Shown: positions 50,718 to 58,987 of the stretch, piece by piece | Numbering within the stretch: position 1 is the stretch's first letter | Layout of the letters: each line of letters starts with the position of its first letter | Origin: Desulfothermus sp964427155 | GTDB taxonomy: Bacteria > Desulfobacterota > Desulfovibrionia > Desulfovibrionales > Desulfothermaceae | DNA length: 64,000 nucleotides | Direction of reading: 5' to 3' | Assembly (NCBI GenBank): GCA_964427155.1 | Contig: CAYRSC010000005.1 | Location: 11,812-75,811, forward strand | The notes under the pieces: generated by a model | Database searches by the model: none | What the model was told of the DNA's origin: nothing | What the model saw: the letters and a program-made list of their open reading frames with translations, nothing else | Translations under genes and position numbers: made by a program

Positions 50718-51899
50718 ATGGCCTTTAGAGGAATTGATTTTTTTAAATTGGATGATGTTTTTTCAAAGGAAGAGCTACTTATCCGAAAGTCAGTTAGGGA
50801 ATTCCTCACTAAGGAGATAGAACCCCTTATAAAGGAGGCATTTCATAGAGAAGACCCCATTCCCTTTAAAAAGATTGCCCCAAAGATGGGAGAGTTGGGG
50901 ATGCTAGGGGCCTTCCTGCCAGAGGAGTATGACTGTCCCGGTGGCAATTATGTGGAATTTGGTCTTATCTGTCAGGAGGTGGAGAGGGTGGACAGTTCCC
51001 TGCGGAGTTTTGTGGCGGTTACCTCTGGGCTGGTGATGTATCCCATCTGGAAATTTGGGAGCGAGGAACACAGGAGAAAGTATCTTCCCAAATTGGCCAG
51101 GGGAGAAATCATAGGGTGTTTTGGCCTTACTGAGCCAAACCATGGTTCTGATCCTGGTTCCATGGAGACCACCGCTAAGAAAGATGGAAATGAATGGATA
51201 TTAAATGGCACCAAGACATGGATAACTGAGGCGGACATTGCAGATGTGGCAGTGGTCTTTGCAAAGGATGTGGACAGTGGAAGGATAAGGGGATTTGTGG
51301 TGGAGAGGGGCACCAAGGGTTTTACCCAGAGTGCCATTACCATGAAAGGATCCATGAGGGCAGGAGGCGTTGGAGAGCTGGGATTCGTGGATTGTAGGAT
51401 CCCTGCTGACAACCTTCTACCCAATTCAGGGGGTCTCAAATCTCCCCTTATGTGTCTAAATCAGGCCAGATATGGCATCTCCTGGGGTGCCCTGGGGGCG
51501 GCAATGGACTGTTATGAAACCGCCCTTAATTACTCCAAGGAGAGGACTCAATTCGGCAAACCCCTTGCCTCCTATCAACTCGTCCAGCAAAAATTGGTAA
51601 AGATGTTTATGGAGATATCCAAGGGTCAGCTGGTCTCCTATAGGGTGGGCAGGCTCCTGGATGAAGGTAAGGGAACCCCTGAAATGATATCCTTTGCCAA
51701 AAAAAACAACGTGGCTGTGGCCAGGATGTGCGCAAGAACCGCAAGAGAGATGCTGGGGGCCAACGGTATATCTCTTGATTATTCTCCAATCAGGCACATG
51801 GCCAATATTGAGAGCGTTTATACCTATGAAGGAACAGACGACATCCATACCCTGATCCTGGGAAGACATATTACAGGGATAGAGGCCTTTACCAGATAA
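50718..51899 (+). CDS. Glutaryl-CoA dehydrogenase (probably decarboxylating)
   Basis: The 393-residue flavoprotein aligns over its length with glutaryl-CoA dehydrogenase. Visible landmarks are VERVDSSLRSF (the Glu and Arg-Ser near the gamma-carboxylate in human GCDH), the GCFGLTEPNHGSDPGSMET segment, LNGTKTWIT, MRAGGVGELGFVDCRIP, NQARYGISWGALGA, and YEGTDDIHTLILGR with catalytic Glu371. Tyr370 before it is the residue kept in decarboxylating enzymes and replaced by Val in the glutaconyl-CoA-forming type of Desulfococcus. The product would thus be crotonyl-CoA plus CO2. It leads an operon with a CoA-transferase and TRAP genes; strong GGAGG before ATG. Confidence 0.9.
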   Translation: MAFRGIDFFKLDDVFSKEELLIRKSVREFLTKEIEPLIKEAFHREDPIPFKKIAPKMGELGMLGAFLPEEYDCPGGNYVEFGLICQEVERVDSSLRSFVAVTSGLVMYPIWKFGSEEHRRKYLPKLARGEIIGCFGLTEPNHGSDPGSMETTAKKDGNEWILNGTKTWITEADIADVAVVFAKDVDSGRIRGFVVERGTKGFTQSAITMKGSMRAGGVGELGFVDCRIPADNLLPNSGGLKSPLMCLNQARYGISWGALGAAMDCYETALNYSKERTQFGKPLASYQLVQQKLVKMFMEISKGQLVSYRVGRLLDEGKGTPEMISFAKKNNVAVARMCARTAREMLGANGISLDYSPIRHMANIESVYTYEGTDDIHTLILGRHITGIEAFTR

Positions 51900-51933
51900 C
51901 TCAATCTTAGCCTTATTTACAGGAGTAGAAGAG

Positions 51934-53130
51934 ATGGAGACAAAGGACTACCCCCTTCAAGATATTGTGGTGCTGGAAGTGGCCCAGGCAGTTGCCGGGC
52001 CATTTATAGGCACCCTTATGGCAGACCTGGGAGCAAATGTAATCCATATAGAAAGGCCAAAGGTAGGAGACCTTGCCCGACACTGGATCCCAAAACGGGG
52101 GGATTTGAGTTTTTATTTTGGGGTGGTTAACCGAAACAAAAGATCTCTTACCCTGGACCTGAGGGCAGAAAAGGGAAGGGAGCTATTCTACCATATGGCC
52201 AAAAAGGCAGATGTTATTATAGAAAATTTTCGTCCAGGAGTGGTAAAAAAACTAAAAATAGACTATGAAACCATAAAAGAAATAAATCCGGGGATAGTAT
52301 ATTGTCACATCTCCGGGTTTGGACAAAATGGTCCTTACAGGGATAGGGCGGCATTTGATCAGGTAATGCAGGGAGAGACCGGGATAATAAGTTATACAGG
52401 CACCCCAGATACCCCCTGCAAGATAAATGTACCCATGACCGACTACGTGGCAGCGCTTTTCGGAACCTATGCAGTGCTCTCTGCCCTCTACAGGAGAGAG
52501 AAAAAGGGGGTGGGGATGGAGATAGACGTTTCCCTGTTTGATTCTGCAGTGAGCATGATGTTAAACCTCATGAACATGAGCGTGGTGGAGGGATTAGAGG
52601 ATAGGGAGCTAAGAATGGGGGCCAAATATCACCTTGCCACCCCGTATGAGCCCTATCTTGCAGGGGATGGAAGGTATGTAAACATATGTGTAGCCATGGA
52701 AACCCACTGGGAGGCCTTCTGTAAGGCCATTGGTCTGGAAGAGTTACTTACAGACCCAAGATTTAAAAAGAATGAAGACAGGCTAAAACATCGTGAGGAA
52801 CTGGAAGAAATCCTGGTAAAAAGATTAAAAGAAAAATCTAGAGATGAATGGATAGAGATCCTTAATGCGGCAGGAGTTCCCTGTGGGGCAGTAAATACCA
52901 TTCCTGAGGTGCTTGAACATCCTCAACTAAAACATAGAAAGACAGTGGTGGATGTAGAATATCCAGGTCTTGGCAAGATAAAATTATTTAATAATCCCGT
53001 TAAATTCTCAGATATTGAAGTGAAAGTAAAAAGACCCCCGCGTCTGGGGGAACATACAGAAGAGATATTGCAAGAATTTGGATATTCTTCAGAGGAAATC
53101 AATACCCTCAGAGAAGAAAAGATAATCTAG
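51934..53130 (+). CDS. CaiB/BaiF-family class III CoA-transferase
   Basis: The 398-residue enzyme has the family III CoA-transferase fold signatures: VLEVAQAVAGPFIGTLMADLGA near 13, DLRAEKGRELFYHM, IENFRPGVVKKLKIDY, and the catalytic Asp142 in RDRAAFDQVMQGETG. It moves CoA between carboxylic acids. Its position between glutaryl-CoA dehydrogenase and a TRAP importer suggests a succinyl-CoA (or acetyl-CoA):glutarate CoA-transferase like mammalian SUGCT, activating the imported dicarboxylate. The family is secure; the substrate is inferred. Confidence 0.92.
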   Translation: METKDYPLQDIVVLEVAQAVAGPFIGTLMADLGANVIHIERPKVGDLARHWIPKRGDLSFYFGVVNRNKRSLTLDLRAEKGRELFYHMAKKADVIIENFRPGVVKKLKIDYETIKEINPGIVYCHISGFGQNGPYRDRAAFDQVMQGETGIISYTGTPDTPCKINVPMTDYVAALFGTYAVLSALYRREKKGVGMEIDVSLFDSAVSMMLNLMNMSVVEGLEDRELRMGAKYHLATPYEPYLAGDGRYVNICVAMETHWEAFCKAIGLEELLTDPRFKKNEDRLKHREELEEILVKRLKEKSRDEWIEILNAAGVPCGAVNTIPEVLEHPQLKHRKTVVDVEYPGLGKIKLFNNPVKFSDIEVKVKRPPRLGEHTEEILQEFGYSSEEINTLREEKII

Positions 53131-53208
53131 ATAAACCAACACAGGAGGTTAAGGTATCACCCTTTATATCAACCACAAAATAATCAAACACACATTGGAG
53201 GGGGCGCT

Positions 53209-54246
53209 ATGAAAAACTTAAAAGAGCTTATCTTAAGGGGAGTATGTGTAGTCTTGGGGACAGTGTTTCTATTCATCTCAGGACCACAAACCACCCAAGC
53301 ACGGGTTTACAACATCAAGTTTCAAATGGCCTGGCACACTCAACATCCAGAGTACAAGGCCTATCAAAAGTTTATCAAAATGGTGGAGAAGAGGAGTAAG
53401 GGGAAGATAACCTTTACCCTATTTCCCTCAAGCCAACTGGTATCCAGAAAAGAGGCGCTCTCTGCCCTTAAAAATGGGATTATTAATATGCTCGCCAGTT
53501 GCGGGGCATATTATCATGGCATGGTCCCAGAGGGAGATGTGGATTGGCTTCCATATGTATCCATTGACAGGGCAAAGTTCTGGCACCTCATGAATGATCC
53601 AGGAAGTGAGTTTTACAATATTGTCCACAATGCCTACCTGAGAAAAGCAAATGCAGTTCTATTAACCACTGTTATCTGTGGGAGTGAGGTTATAATAGGT
53701 AGAGATCATATAGAATTTAAGACCCTGGAAGACCTTAAGAACAAGAAAATAAGGGCCGCAGGAGGTGTGGCCACTAGAGTGGTACTTGCCCTTGGAGCAA
53801 ATCCTGTAACCATTGCAACTGGTGAAATATATCCTGCTCTCCAAAGGGGAACCGTGGATGGAATAGTATTCCCTGTGTATGGATTTAAGGACTATCGTTT
53901 CTTTGAGGTGGCAAAGACCTATACCCTTCCACCACTTTATAACTGGAATGATGACCTCTGGATAAACAAGACCTACTTCCATAGTCTCCCAAAGGATCTT
54001 CAAAAGATACTGAAAGAGACCGCACATGAATGGGGCAAATGGGCAAGTATTGTATATTGGCCAAATTATGCAAAGCAAATACAAAGATGGGCCAAGAAAA
54101 AAGGCGTTATAGAACTCCACTTTCCTCCAAACGAGGTGGAGAGGATAAAGCATGTGGTGGTCCCTGTCTCTGAGTGGTACAGCAAAGAGAGTCCAGATTG
54201 TAAAAAACTCATTGAGATCTTGAGGCAAAAGGATTTCATAAAATAG
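53209..54246 (+). CDS. TRAP transporter solute-binding protein (DctP), set 2
   Basis: The 345-residue binding protein has a signal peptide (about 1-31, ending TQA before RVYNIKFQMAW). The DctP pattern is clear: NKKIRAAGGVATRVVLALGA near 176 with the ligand-carboxylate Arg, and IATGEIYPALQRGTVDG near 202. It follows the CoA-transferase gene by about 80 bases with a GGAGG site. The likely ligand is glutarate or a related diacid, inferred from the operon. A strong hairpin separates it from dctQ. Confidence 0.93.
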   Translation: MKNLKELILRGVCVVLGTVFLFISGPQTTQARVYNIKFQMAWHTQHPEYKAYQKFIKMVEKRSKGKITFTLFPSSQLVSRKEALSALKNGIINMLASCGAYYHGMVPEGDVDWLPYVSIDRAKFWHLMNDPGSEFYNIVHNAYLRKANAVLLTTVICGSEVIIGRDHIEFKTLEDLKNKKIRAAGGVATRVVLALGANPVTIATGEIYPALQRGTVDGIVFPVYGFKDYRFFEVAKTYTLPPLYNWNDDLWINKTYFHSLPKDLQKILKETAHEWGKWASIVYWPNYAKQIQRWAKKKGVIELHFPPNEVERIKHVVVPVSEWYSKESPDCKKLIEILRQKDFIK

Positions 54247-54268
54247 AGAAACCTTGCTAGCGACCATC

Positions 54269-54310
54269 AAAGGAGGCACATTTTTGCTGCCTCCTTTTAA
54301 TTTTAGCCGG
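54269..54310 (+). terminator. Intra-operon terminator/attenuator after dctP
   Basis: The 10-bp stem AAAGGAGGCA/TGCCTCCTTT (54269-54297) is followed by TAATTTTA. It lies between dctP and dctQ, so most transcripts would end after the abundant binding protein and fewer would cover the membrane subunits. Confidence 0.75.
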
Positions 54311-54322
54311 GGAGGCCAATAG

Positions 54323-54841
54323 ATGGAGAGGGAAACCATAAGAGAAAATGAAGGATTTATAATTGAGGTTATCTCGCGAATAGATAAATGGCTAGCGGAG
54401 ATAGCGGGGTGGGTGGTCTTCTGTATGATGCTATGCATAAGCTATGATGTCTTTATGCGGTATCTCTTTGACATGCCAACAAAATGGTCCTTTGAAGTGA
54501 GTACATATATGATGGTAGTGGTAGTATTTCTAGGGGGAGGATGGACACTTCCCTCGGGGGGACACGTAAATGTGGATATTGTGATAAAAAACTTAAGTCC
54601 AAAAAAAAGGGCTCTTGCAGACCTTATCACCTCCATATTTGCCATCTTTTACCTCACTATCTTCACCTATGAATCCATTCGCTTTACCTATGAGGCGTGG
54701 AGTGAAGACATAAGGAGTAGTGAATATCTAGGATGGCCCCTATGGCCCATGAGGGCCTTTCTGATAGTTGGAGGACTATTTTTATGTCTGGAATTTATAT
54801 TTAAACTCATAAGGACCTGGAAACAACTTAGAAATAGTTAA
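54323..54841 (+). CDS. dctQ: TRAP transporter small membrane subunit (DctQ), set 2
   Basis: This 172-residue protein has four predicted membrane helices (about 28-50, 62-84, 98-118 and 142-163) with the DctQ pattern MRYLFDMPTKWSFEVSTYMM near 44 and GGWTLPSGGHVNVDIV near 72. It follows the dctP terminator, with GGGGAGG before ATG, and is 11 bases ahead of dctM. Confidence 0.92.
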   Translation: MERETIRENEGFIIEVISRIDKWLAEIAGWVVFCMMLCISYDVFMRYLFDMPTKWSFEVSTYMMVVVVFLGGGWTLPSGGHVNVDIVIKNLSPKKRALADLITSIFAIFYLTIFTYESIRFTYEAWSEDIRSSEYLGWPLWPMRAFLIVGGLFLCLEFIFKLIRTWKQLRNS

Positions 54842-54852
54842 AAGGAAAGCTT

Positions 54853-56160
54853 ATGGAGTGGTATATTGTCTTATCTATTCTGATTATTTCACTTACCCTT
54901 TTACTGCTACTGGGACTTCCAGTGGCCTTTTCCCTGGGTTTTTTGAGTATCATATGTTCCTTTATCTTCTGGCCCAACATGAGTGGTGCCTATGGGGTTG
55001 CACTGGCTGGATATGGGCACATGAACAACTTTACCCTGGTATGCATCCCCCTCTTTATTTTAATGGCAGAACTGGTGATGTATACCAGAATGGGTACAGA
55101 GACATATGATGCTGCAGATAAATTTTTCCACAACCTGCCTGGTGGAATAGGTATGGCCAGCACAGTATTTGGCGCGGTCTTTGCTGCAATATGTGGGGCC
55201 AGTACCGCTGGGACTGCAACCGTTGGTCTGGTTTCCCTCCCGGAAATGATAAAAAGGGGTTATGATGAGGGACTTGCAGGAGCAATTGTGGCCTTTTCAG
55301 GGGCCCTATCCATACTTATCCCCCCTAGTGTAATCCTCATCCTATATGGCACCCTTGCCCAACAGTCCATTGGGGCCTTGTTTGCAGGGGGTATGATGCC
55401 CGGGATACTGATGACCATCCTGGCCCTATTATACATCTTCTTCAGGGTCCTTATACATCCTGAAGTGGCCCCTAGAGACCCGGTGGATTACTCCTGGAAA
55501 GAAAAGATAAAGTCCCTGAGCAAGGTGTGGAGTCTCCTGTTGGTGGTTATACTCCTGCTGGGGACCATATATACGGGAGTGGCCACACCCACAGAAGCAA
55601 GTGCTGTATCTGCACTGGCGGTATTTATAATTGCCCTTATAAGAAAAAGGATGAATCTCACTGTACTTAGAAAGGCGCTCTTACACACTGTCCGGACCAC
55701 GGCAATGATCGGATGGATAATAATTGGGGCCACATCCTTTGGTTATGTGATAATATTTTCAGGGTGTGCGGCCCAGCTCACCTCCTGGATTATAAGTCTC
55801 GCCCTTCCCAAGTGGGCCATTGTAGGAATTATTATGATAGGCTATCTTATCATGGGGATGTTTTTGGACCCTGCGGCCATTGTTATGATGACCACTCCCC
55901 TTATCCTCCCCCTATTAAAGGCCCTGAACATTAATCTATTATGGTTTGGGGTCTTGATGACCATCAATATGTGTGCAGGAAATATCTCTCCCCCCATGGG
56001 ATTAAACATCTATATTGTAAAGGGATTAAAAGAAGATCTAGACCTAAAAGAGCTTTTTCTAGCAGCAGTGCCCTTTATGGTGATAGACGTCCTCACCATT
56101 ATCCTGTGCATGGTATTCCCCGAGATTATAACAGGTTTCCCAAAGCTACTGGGGTATTAA
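54853..56160 (+). CDS. dctM: TRAP transporter large membrane subunit (DctM), set 2
   Basis: This 435-residue polytopic protein is the transport subunit. Signatures include NFTLVCIPLFILMAELVMY near 57, AICGASTAGTATVG near 112, LSILIPPSVILILYG near 152, TPTEASAVSALAVF near 243, and MTINMCAGNISPPMGLNIYI near 372. It is the last gene of the glutaryl-CoA dehydrogenase operon and is followed by a strong bidirectional terminator. Confidence 0.95.
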   Translation: MEWYIVLSILIISLTLLLLLGLPVAFSLGFLSIICSFIFWPNMSGAYGVALAGYGHMNNFTLVCIPLFILMAELVMYTRMGTETYDAADKFFHNLPGGIGMASTVFGAVFAAICGASTAGTATVGLVSLPEMIKRGYDEGLAGAIVAFSGALSILIPPSVILILYGTLAQQSIGALFAGGMMPGILMTILALLYIFFRVLIHPEVAPRDPVDYSWKEKIKSLSKVWSLLLVVILLLGTIYTGVATPTEASAVSALAVFIIALIRKRMNLTVLRKALLHTVRTTAMIGWIIIGATSFGYVIIFSGCAAQLTSWIISLALPKWAIVGIIMIGYLIMGMFLDPAAIVMMTTPLILPLLKALNINLLWFGVLMTINMCAGNISPPMGLNIYIVKGLKEDLDLKELFLAAVPFMVIDVLTIILCMVFPEIITGFPKLLGY

Positions 56161-56177
56161 AAGGGGCTCATTTCTGG

Positions 56178-56221
56178 AAAGAAGAGGGGATAGTTGAGCT
56201 ATCCCCTCTTCTTTGTTTTAT
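56178..56221. terminator. Bidirectional terminator between dctM and rdgC-like gene
   Basis: A perfect 16-bp stem (56178-56193 with 56199-56214, loop TTGAG), starting AAAGAAGAGG, is followed by GTTTTATATA on the + strand and flanked by T-rich sequence on the other. It closes both convergent transcripts. Confidence 0.9.
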
Positions 56222-56835
56222 ATAAAGACCTCACTTTTGTAGGGAGAAGAAAAAATGGGAGAGAGTCCTTTTGTGCGCTCCAATCTCTTTAAGGACCTCC
56301 AGGGGGTTAAGGGCCTTAGGGAAAGAGAAAAACTCTTTATAAATAACTCTTCAAAAAGCCGCCTCACCCCCTTATTTATAGAGGAAAAATATACCAGATC
56401 ATCATTAAACTTCCAGATAACGTCAAATACAGCAGGGATTGGAAGGGTGCGAGAAAGGAGTTTTAGTCTAACATTTTCTCTTATCTCTTGCTTGATTGCC
56501 CGGGGGATATAACGTATCTTTTCTCCTTCCCTCTCTAAAAATTCATCCAGGGCAAGGGTATAATATTTCTTAAATATAGCAGGAGAGAGTTTTCTCCTGT
56601 CCATTCTGAAACCAAAGACAACAAACTCCCCTCTATAAGGGGAAGAATCCTCCCACTGGGTATCCAATAGATTGTCAAAACTCACCCATCCAACCCCCAG
56701 TTCCTCTACCCCTTCATCTATCTCAGAGAAACTATTCTGCTTCAATATATCTGGAAGGTTTTCCCACAAGAGGGGATCCTTCTCCCCTTTTACTTCATAT
56801 CTTACAAAACTCACTGAAGAAGAAAGAAAACCCAT
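56218..56835 (-). CDS. RdgC-like recombination-associated protein
   Basis: The 205-residue protein matches the pattern of short deltaproteobacterial RdgC proteins: start GFLSSSVSFVRYEV, FGFRMDRRKLSPAIFKKYYTLAL near 73, then IPRAIKQEIRENVRLKLLSRTLPIP near 108, and VIWKFNDDLVYFSSINKGVRRLFEELF near 137. RdgC binds DNA and modulates RecA in other bacteria. It is shorter than the roughly 300-residue gammaproteobacterial form. It is 4 bases after transketolase on the same strand. The call rests on remembered family patterns. Confidence 0.7.
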   Translation of the reverse strand: MGFLSSSVSFVRYEVKGEKDPLLWENLPDILKQNSFSEIDEGVEELGVGWVSFDNLLDTQWEDSSPYRGEFVVFGFRMDRRKLSPAIFKKYYTLALDEFLEREGEKIRYIPRAIKQEIRENVRLKLLSRTLPIPAVFDVIWKFNDDLVYFSSINKGVRRLFEELFIKSFSLSLRPLTPWRSLKRLERTKGLSPIFSSPYKSEVFI

Positions 56836-56839
56836 AATA

Positions 56840-58852
56840 CTATATCCCCTTCTCTCCCAGCATCTTAAGTATCTTTTCCACTATCTTTGGGGGAGTAAAT
56901 CCATAGTAATCAAATAGGAGATCCCCTGGGGCAGACCTACCAAATTCATCTATACCAATAACCAAGCCTCTCTCTCCCACAAATCTATACCATAGATGAG
57001 GAGATCCTGCCTCTATGGCCACCTTCAAGGCCACCTCCCCTCCCATCACCCTTTCTCTATATTCCCGGGACTGCTCCTCAAATCTCTCCATACATGGCAT
57101 AGAGACCACCCTGCAGGGGATACCCTTCTGGACCAGAATATTGGCCACATCCATACACAATCCCACCTCTGAGCCTGTGCCCACCAAAAGCACACCCTTC
57201 TTTAGGGAAGAAGACTCTTCCAGCAACACATACCCCCCCTTCTCCACATGAGATAGCACAGAGAGGTCCTTCACCTGTCTTTTTAACTTCTGTCTTGAAA
57301 GGATAAGGGCGGTGGGACCATCTTCCCTGTAGAGAGCGGCCTTCCAGGCAACCATGGTCTCTAGCACATCACAGGGACGCCATACCTCCAGATTGGGAAT
57401 TAGTCTCAGAGAAGAGATATGCTCTATTGGCTGATGAGTAGGGCCATCTTCCCCCACCCCAATGGAATCATGTGTCAACACATAGATTACCCTCACCCCC
57501 ATAAGGGCAGAAAGCCTTATCCCGTTTCTGGCATAATCAGAAAACACCAAAAAGGTCCCTCCATAAGGGATAAAACCTCCATAAAGGGAGAGACCATTCA
57601 TAATAGCGGACATGGCAAATTCTCTTACTCCGTAATGAAGGTAGTTGCCCTCCCCCTTTTCTTTATTATAGGCACTTGCTCCTGACCACTTGGTCTTATT
57701 GGAACCACTCAGATCAGCAGAGCCCCCTATAAGTTCGGGGAGAAGAGGGGCCAGCCTTTCTAGACACATCCCCGAGGCCGCCCTGGTGGCCAGATCCTTG
57801 TCTAAGGACATAAGGTCCTTGAAAATCTTTTCTAAGTCCTCTTCCCATCCAGGGGGGAATTGTCCCTTTATTCGCCTTAAAAATTCTTCCGCCTCCTCAG
57901 GATATTCTTCTTTATACTTCTCAAAGACCTCTTCCCACTTCTCCTGTAGTGCAGCACCCCTTTGTCTGGCGTCCCAGGCCTCATAGATATGTTGGGGAAT
58001 CTCAAAAGGAGGATATTTCCATCCCAGGGCCTTACGAGTGGCTTCTACCTCATCTCTTCCCAAGGGAGAACCATGGGTCTTCTCGCTACCAGCAAGGTGA
58101 GGGGCCCCAAAACCGATCTGTGTCTTAAAACATATAAGAGAGGGTCTATGCTTTTCTGCCATGGCATTTTTTATGGCCCTTTGGATCTCCTCGCTATTAT
58201 GACCATCCACTGGAGAGATCACCTGCCACCCATAGGCCTCAAACCTCCCCTTCACATCTTCAGTGAACCACCCCCGGGTATCTCCATCTATGGTTATTCC
58301 ATTATCATCATATAGCACAATGAGTTTTCCAAGTCCCCAGGTTCCAGCAAGGGAACAAGCCTCATGGGAAATGCCCTCCATAAGACATCCATCACCTAAC
58401 AATACAAAGGTATAGTGGTCCACAATATTAAAGCCCTCCTTATTAAACCGAGCCCCCATTATCTTTTCCCCCAGGGCCATGCCTACCCCAGTGGCTATAC
58501 CCTGTCCCAGAGGACCTGTTGTGACTTCAACTCCAGGTGTCTCTCCATATTCAGGATGCCCAGGGGTCTTTGAACCCAGCTGCCTGAAGGCCTTTATGTC
58601 TTCAATGGAAATATCGTATCCACACAGATGTAACACTGCATATAAAAGCATGGAGGCATGACCATTGGACAATATAACCCTATCCCGATTGGGCCAGGTG
58701 GGATCCCCGGGATTATGAATCAAAAAATCCCTCCACAAGACCTCTGCAATATCTGCCATACCCATGGGCGCACCAGGATGACCAGAATTTGCCCCCTCTA
58801 TGGCATCAATTGCCAGAAAACGAATGGCATTAGCAAGCTCTCTCCTGTTCAT
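56840..58852 (-). CDS. tkt: Transketolase
   Basis: The 670-residue thiamine diphosphate enzyme moves two-carbon units in the pentose phosphate pathway. The N-terminal part has ANSGHPGAPMGMADIAEVLW, PGHPEYGETPGVEVTTGPLGQG and the ThDP-binding LGDGCLMEGISHEA. The middle part has GVREFAMSAIMNGLSLYGG, TYVLTHDSIGVGEDGPTHQP-like sequence near 460 and PCD. ATG 58852 is preceded by GGGAGGA; an ORF extension to 58882 is less likely. It is divergent from ribulose-phosphate epimerase, its pathway partner. Confidence 0.97.
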   Translation of the reverse strand: MNRRELANAIRFLAIDAIEGANSGHPGAPMGMADIAEVLWRDFLIHNPGDPTWPNRDRVILSNGHASMLLYAVLHLCGYDISIEDIKAFRQLGSKTPGHPEYGETPGVEVTTGPLGQGIATGVGMALGEKIMGARFNKEGFNIVDHYTFVLLGDGCLMEGISHEACSLAGTWGLGKLIVLYDDNGITIDGDTRGWFTEDVKGRFEAYGWQVISPVDGHNSEEIQRAIKNAMAEKHRPSLICFKTQIGFGAPHLAGSEKTHGSPLGRDEVEATRKALGWKYPPFEIPQHIYEAWDARQRGAALQEKWEEVFEKYKEEYPEEAEEFLRRIKGQFPPGWEEDLEKIFKDLMSLDKDLATRAASGMCLERLAPLLPELIGGSADLSGSNKTKWSGASAYNKEKGEGNYLHYGVREFAMSAIMNGLSLYGGFIPYGGTFLVFSDYARNGIRLSALMGVRVIYVLTHDSIGVGEDGPTHQPIEHISSLRLIPNLEVWRPCDVLETMVAWKAALYREDGPTALILSRQKLKRQVKDLSVLSHVEKGGYVLLEESSSLKKGVLLVGTGSEVGLCMDVANILVQKGIPCRVVSMPCMERFEEQSREYRERVMGGEVALKVAIEAGSPHLWYRFVGERGLVIGIDEFGRSAPGDLLFDYYGFTPPKIVEKILKMLGEKGI

Positions 58853-58888
58853 ATCTCCTCCCAAAAAATGTTTGACTACCAAAACTTT

Positions 58889-58917
58889 GGGATATAGGGA
58901 GAATTTAGCAGAGTCAA
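58889..58917 (-). promoter_or_regulatory. Putative promoter of tkt
   Basis: On the minus strand TTGACT (58917-58912), a 17-base spacer and a weak TATCCC (58894-58889) precede the tkt start by about 40 bases. Confidence 0.35.
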
Positions 58918-58927
58918 TAGTTTTTTG

Positions 58928-58957
58928 GATTGAAGAAGATAACTAATTGCTTCAATC
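58928..58957. promoter_or_regulatory. Inverted repeat in the divergent tkt-rpe control region
   Basis: GATTGAAG (58928-58935) and CTTCAATC (58950-58957) form a perfect 8-bp inverted repeat with a 14-base spacer, centred between the two divergent genes. It could be an operator shared by both. Confidence 0.4.
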
Positions 58958-58987
58958 GTAAATTAACACACACCAGGGGCTGATACC

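Noticed and set aside
53662..54438. A 258-codon minus-strand frame opposite dctP of set 2
   Set aside because: It covers the dctP 3' half and the intra-operon terminator, has no recognisable domain and would contradict the clear DctP motifs on the + strand.
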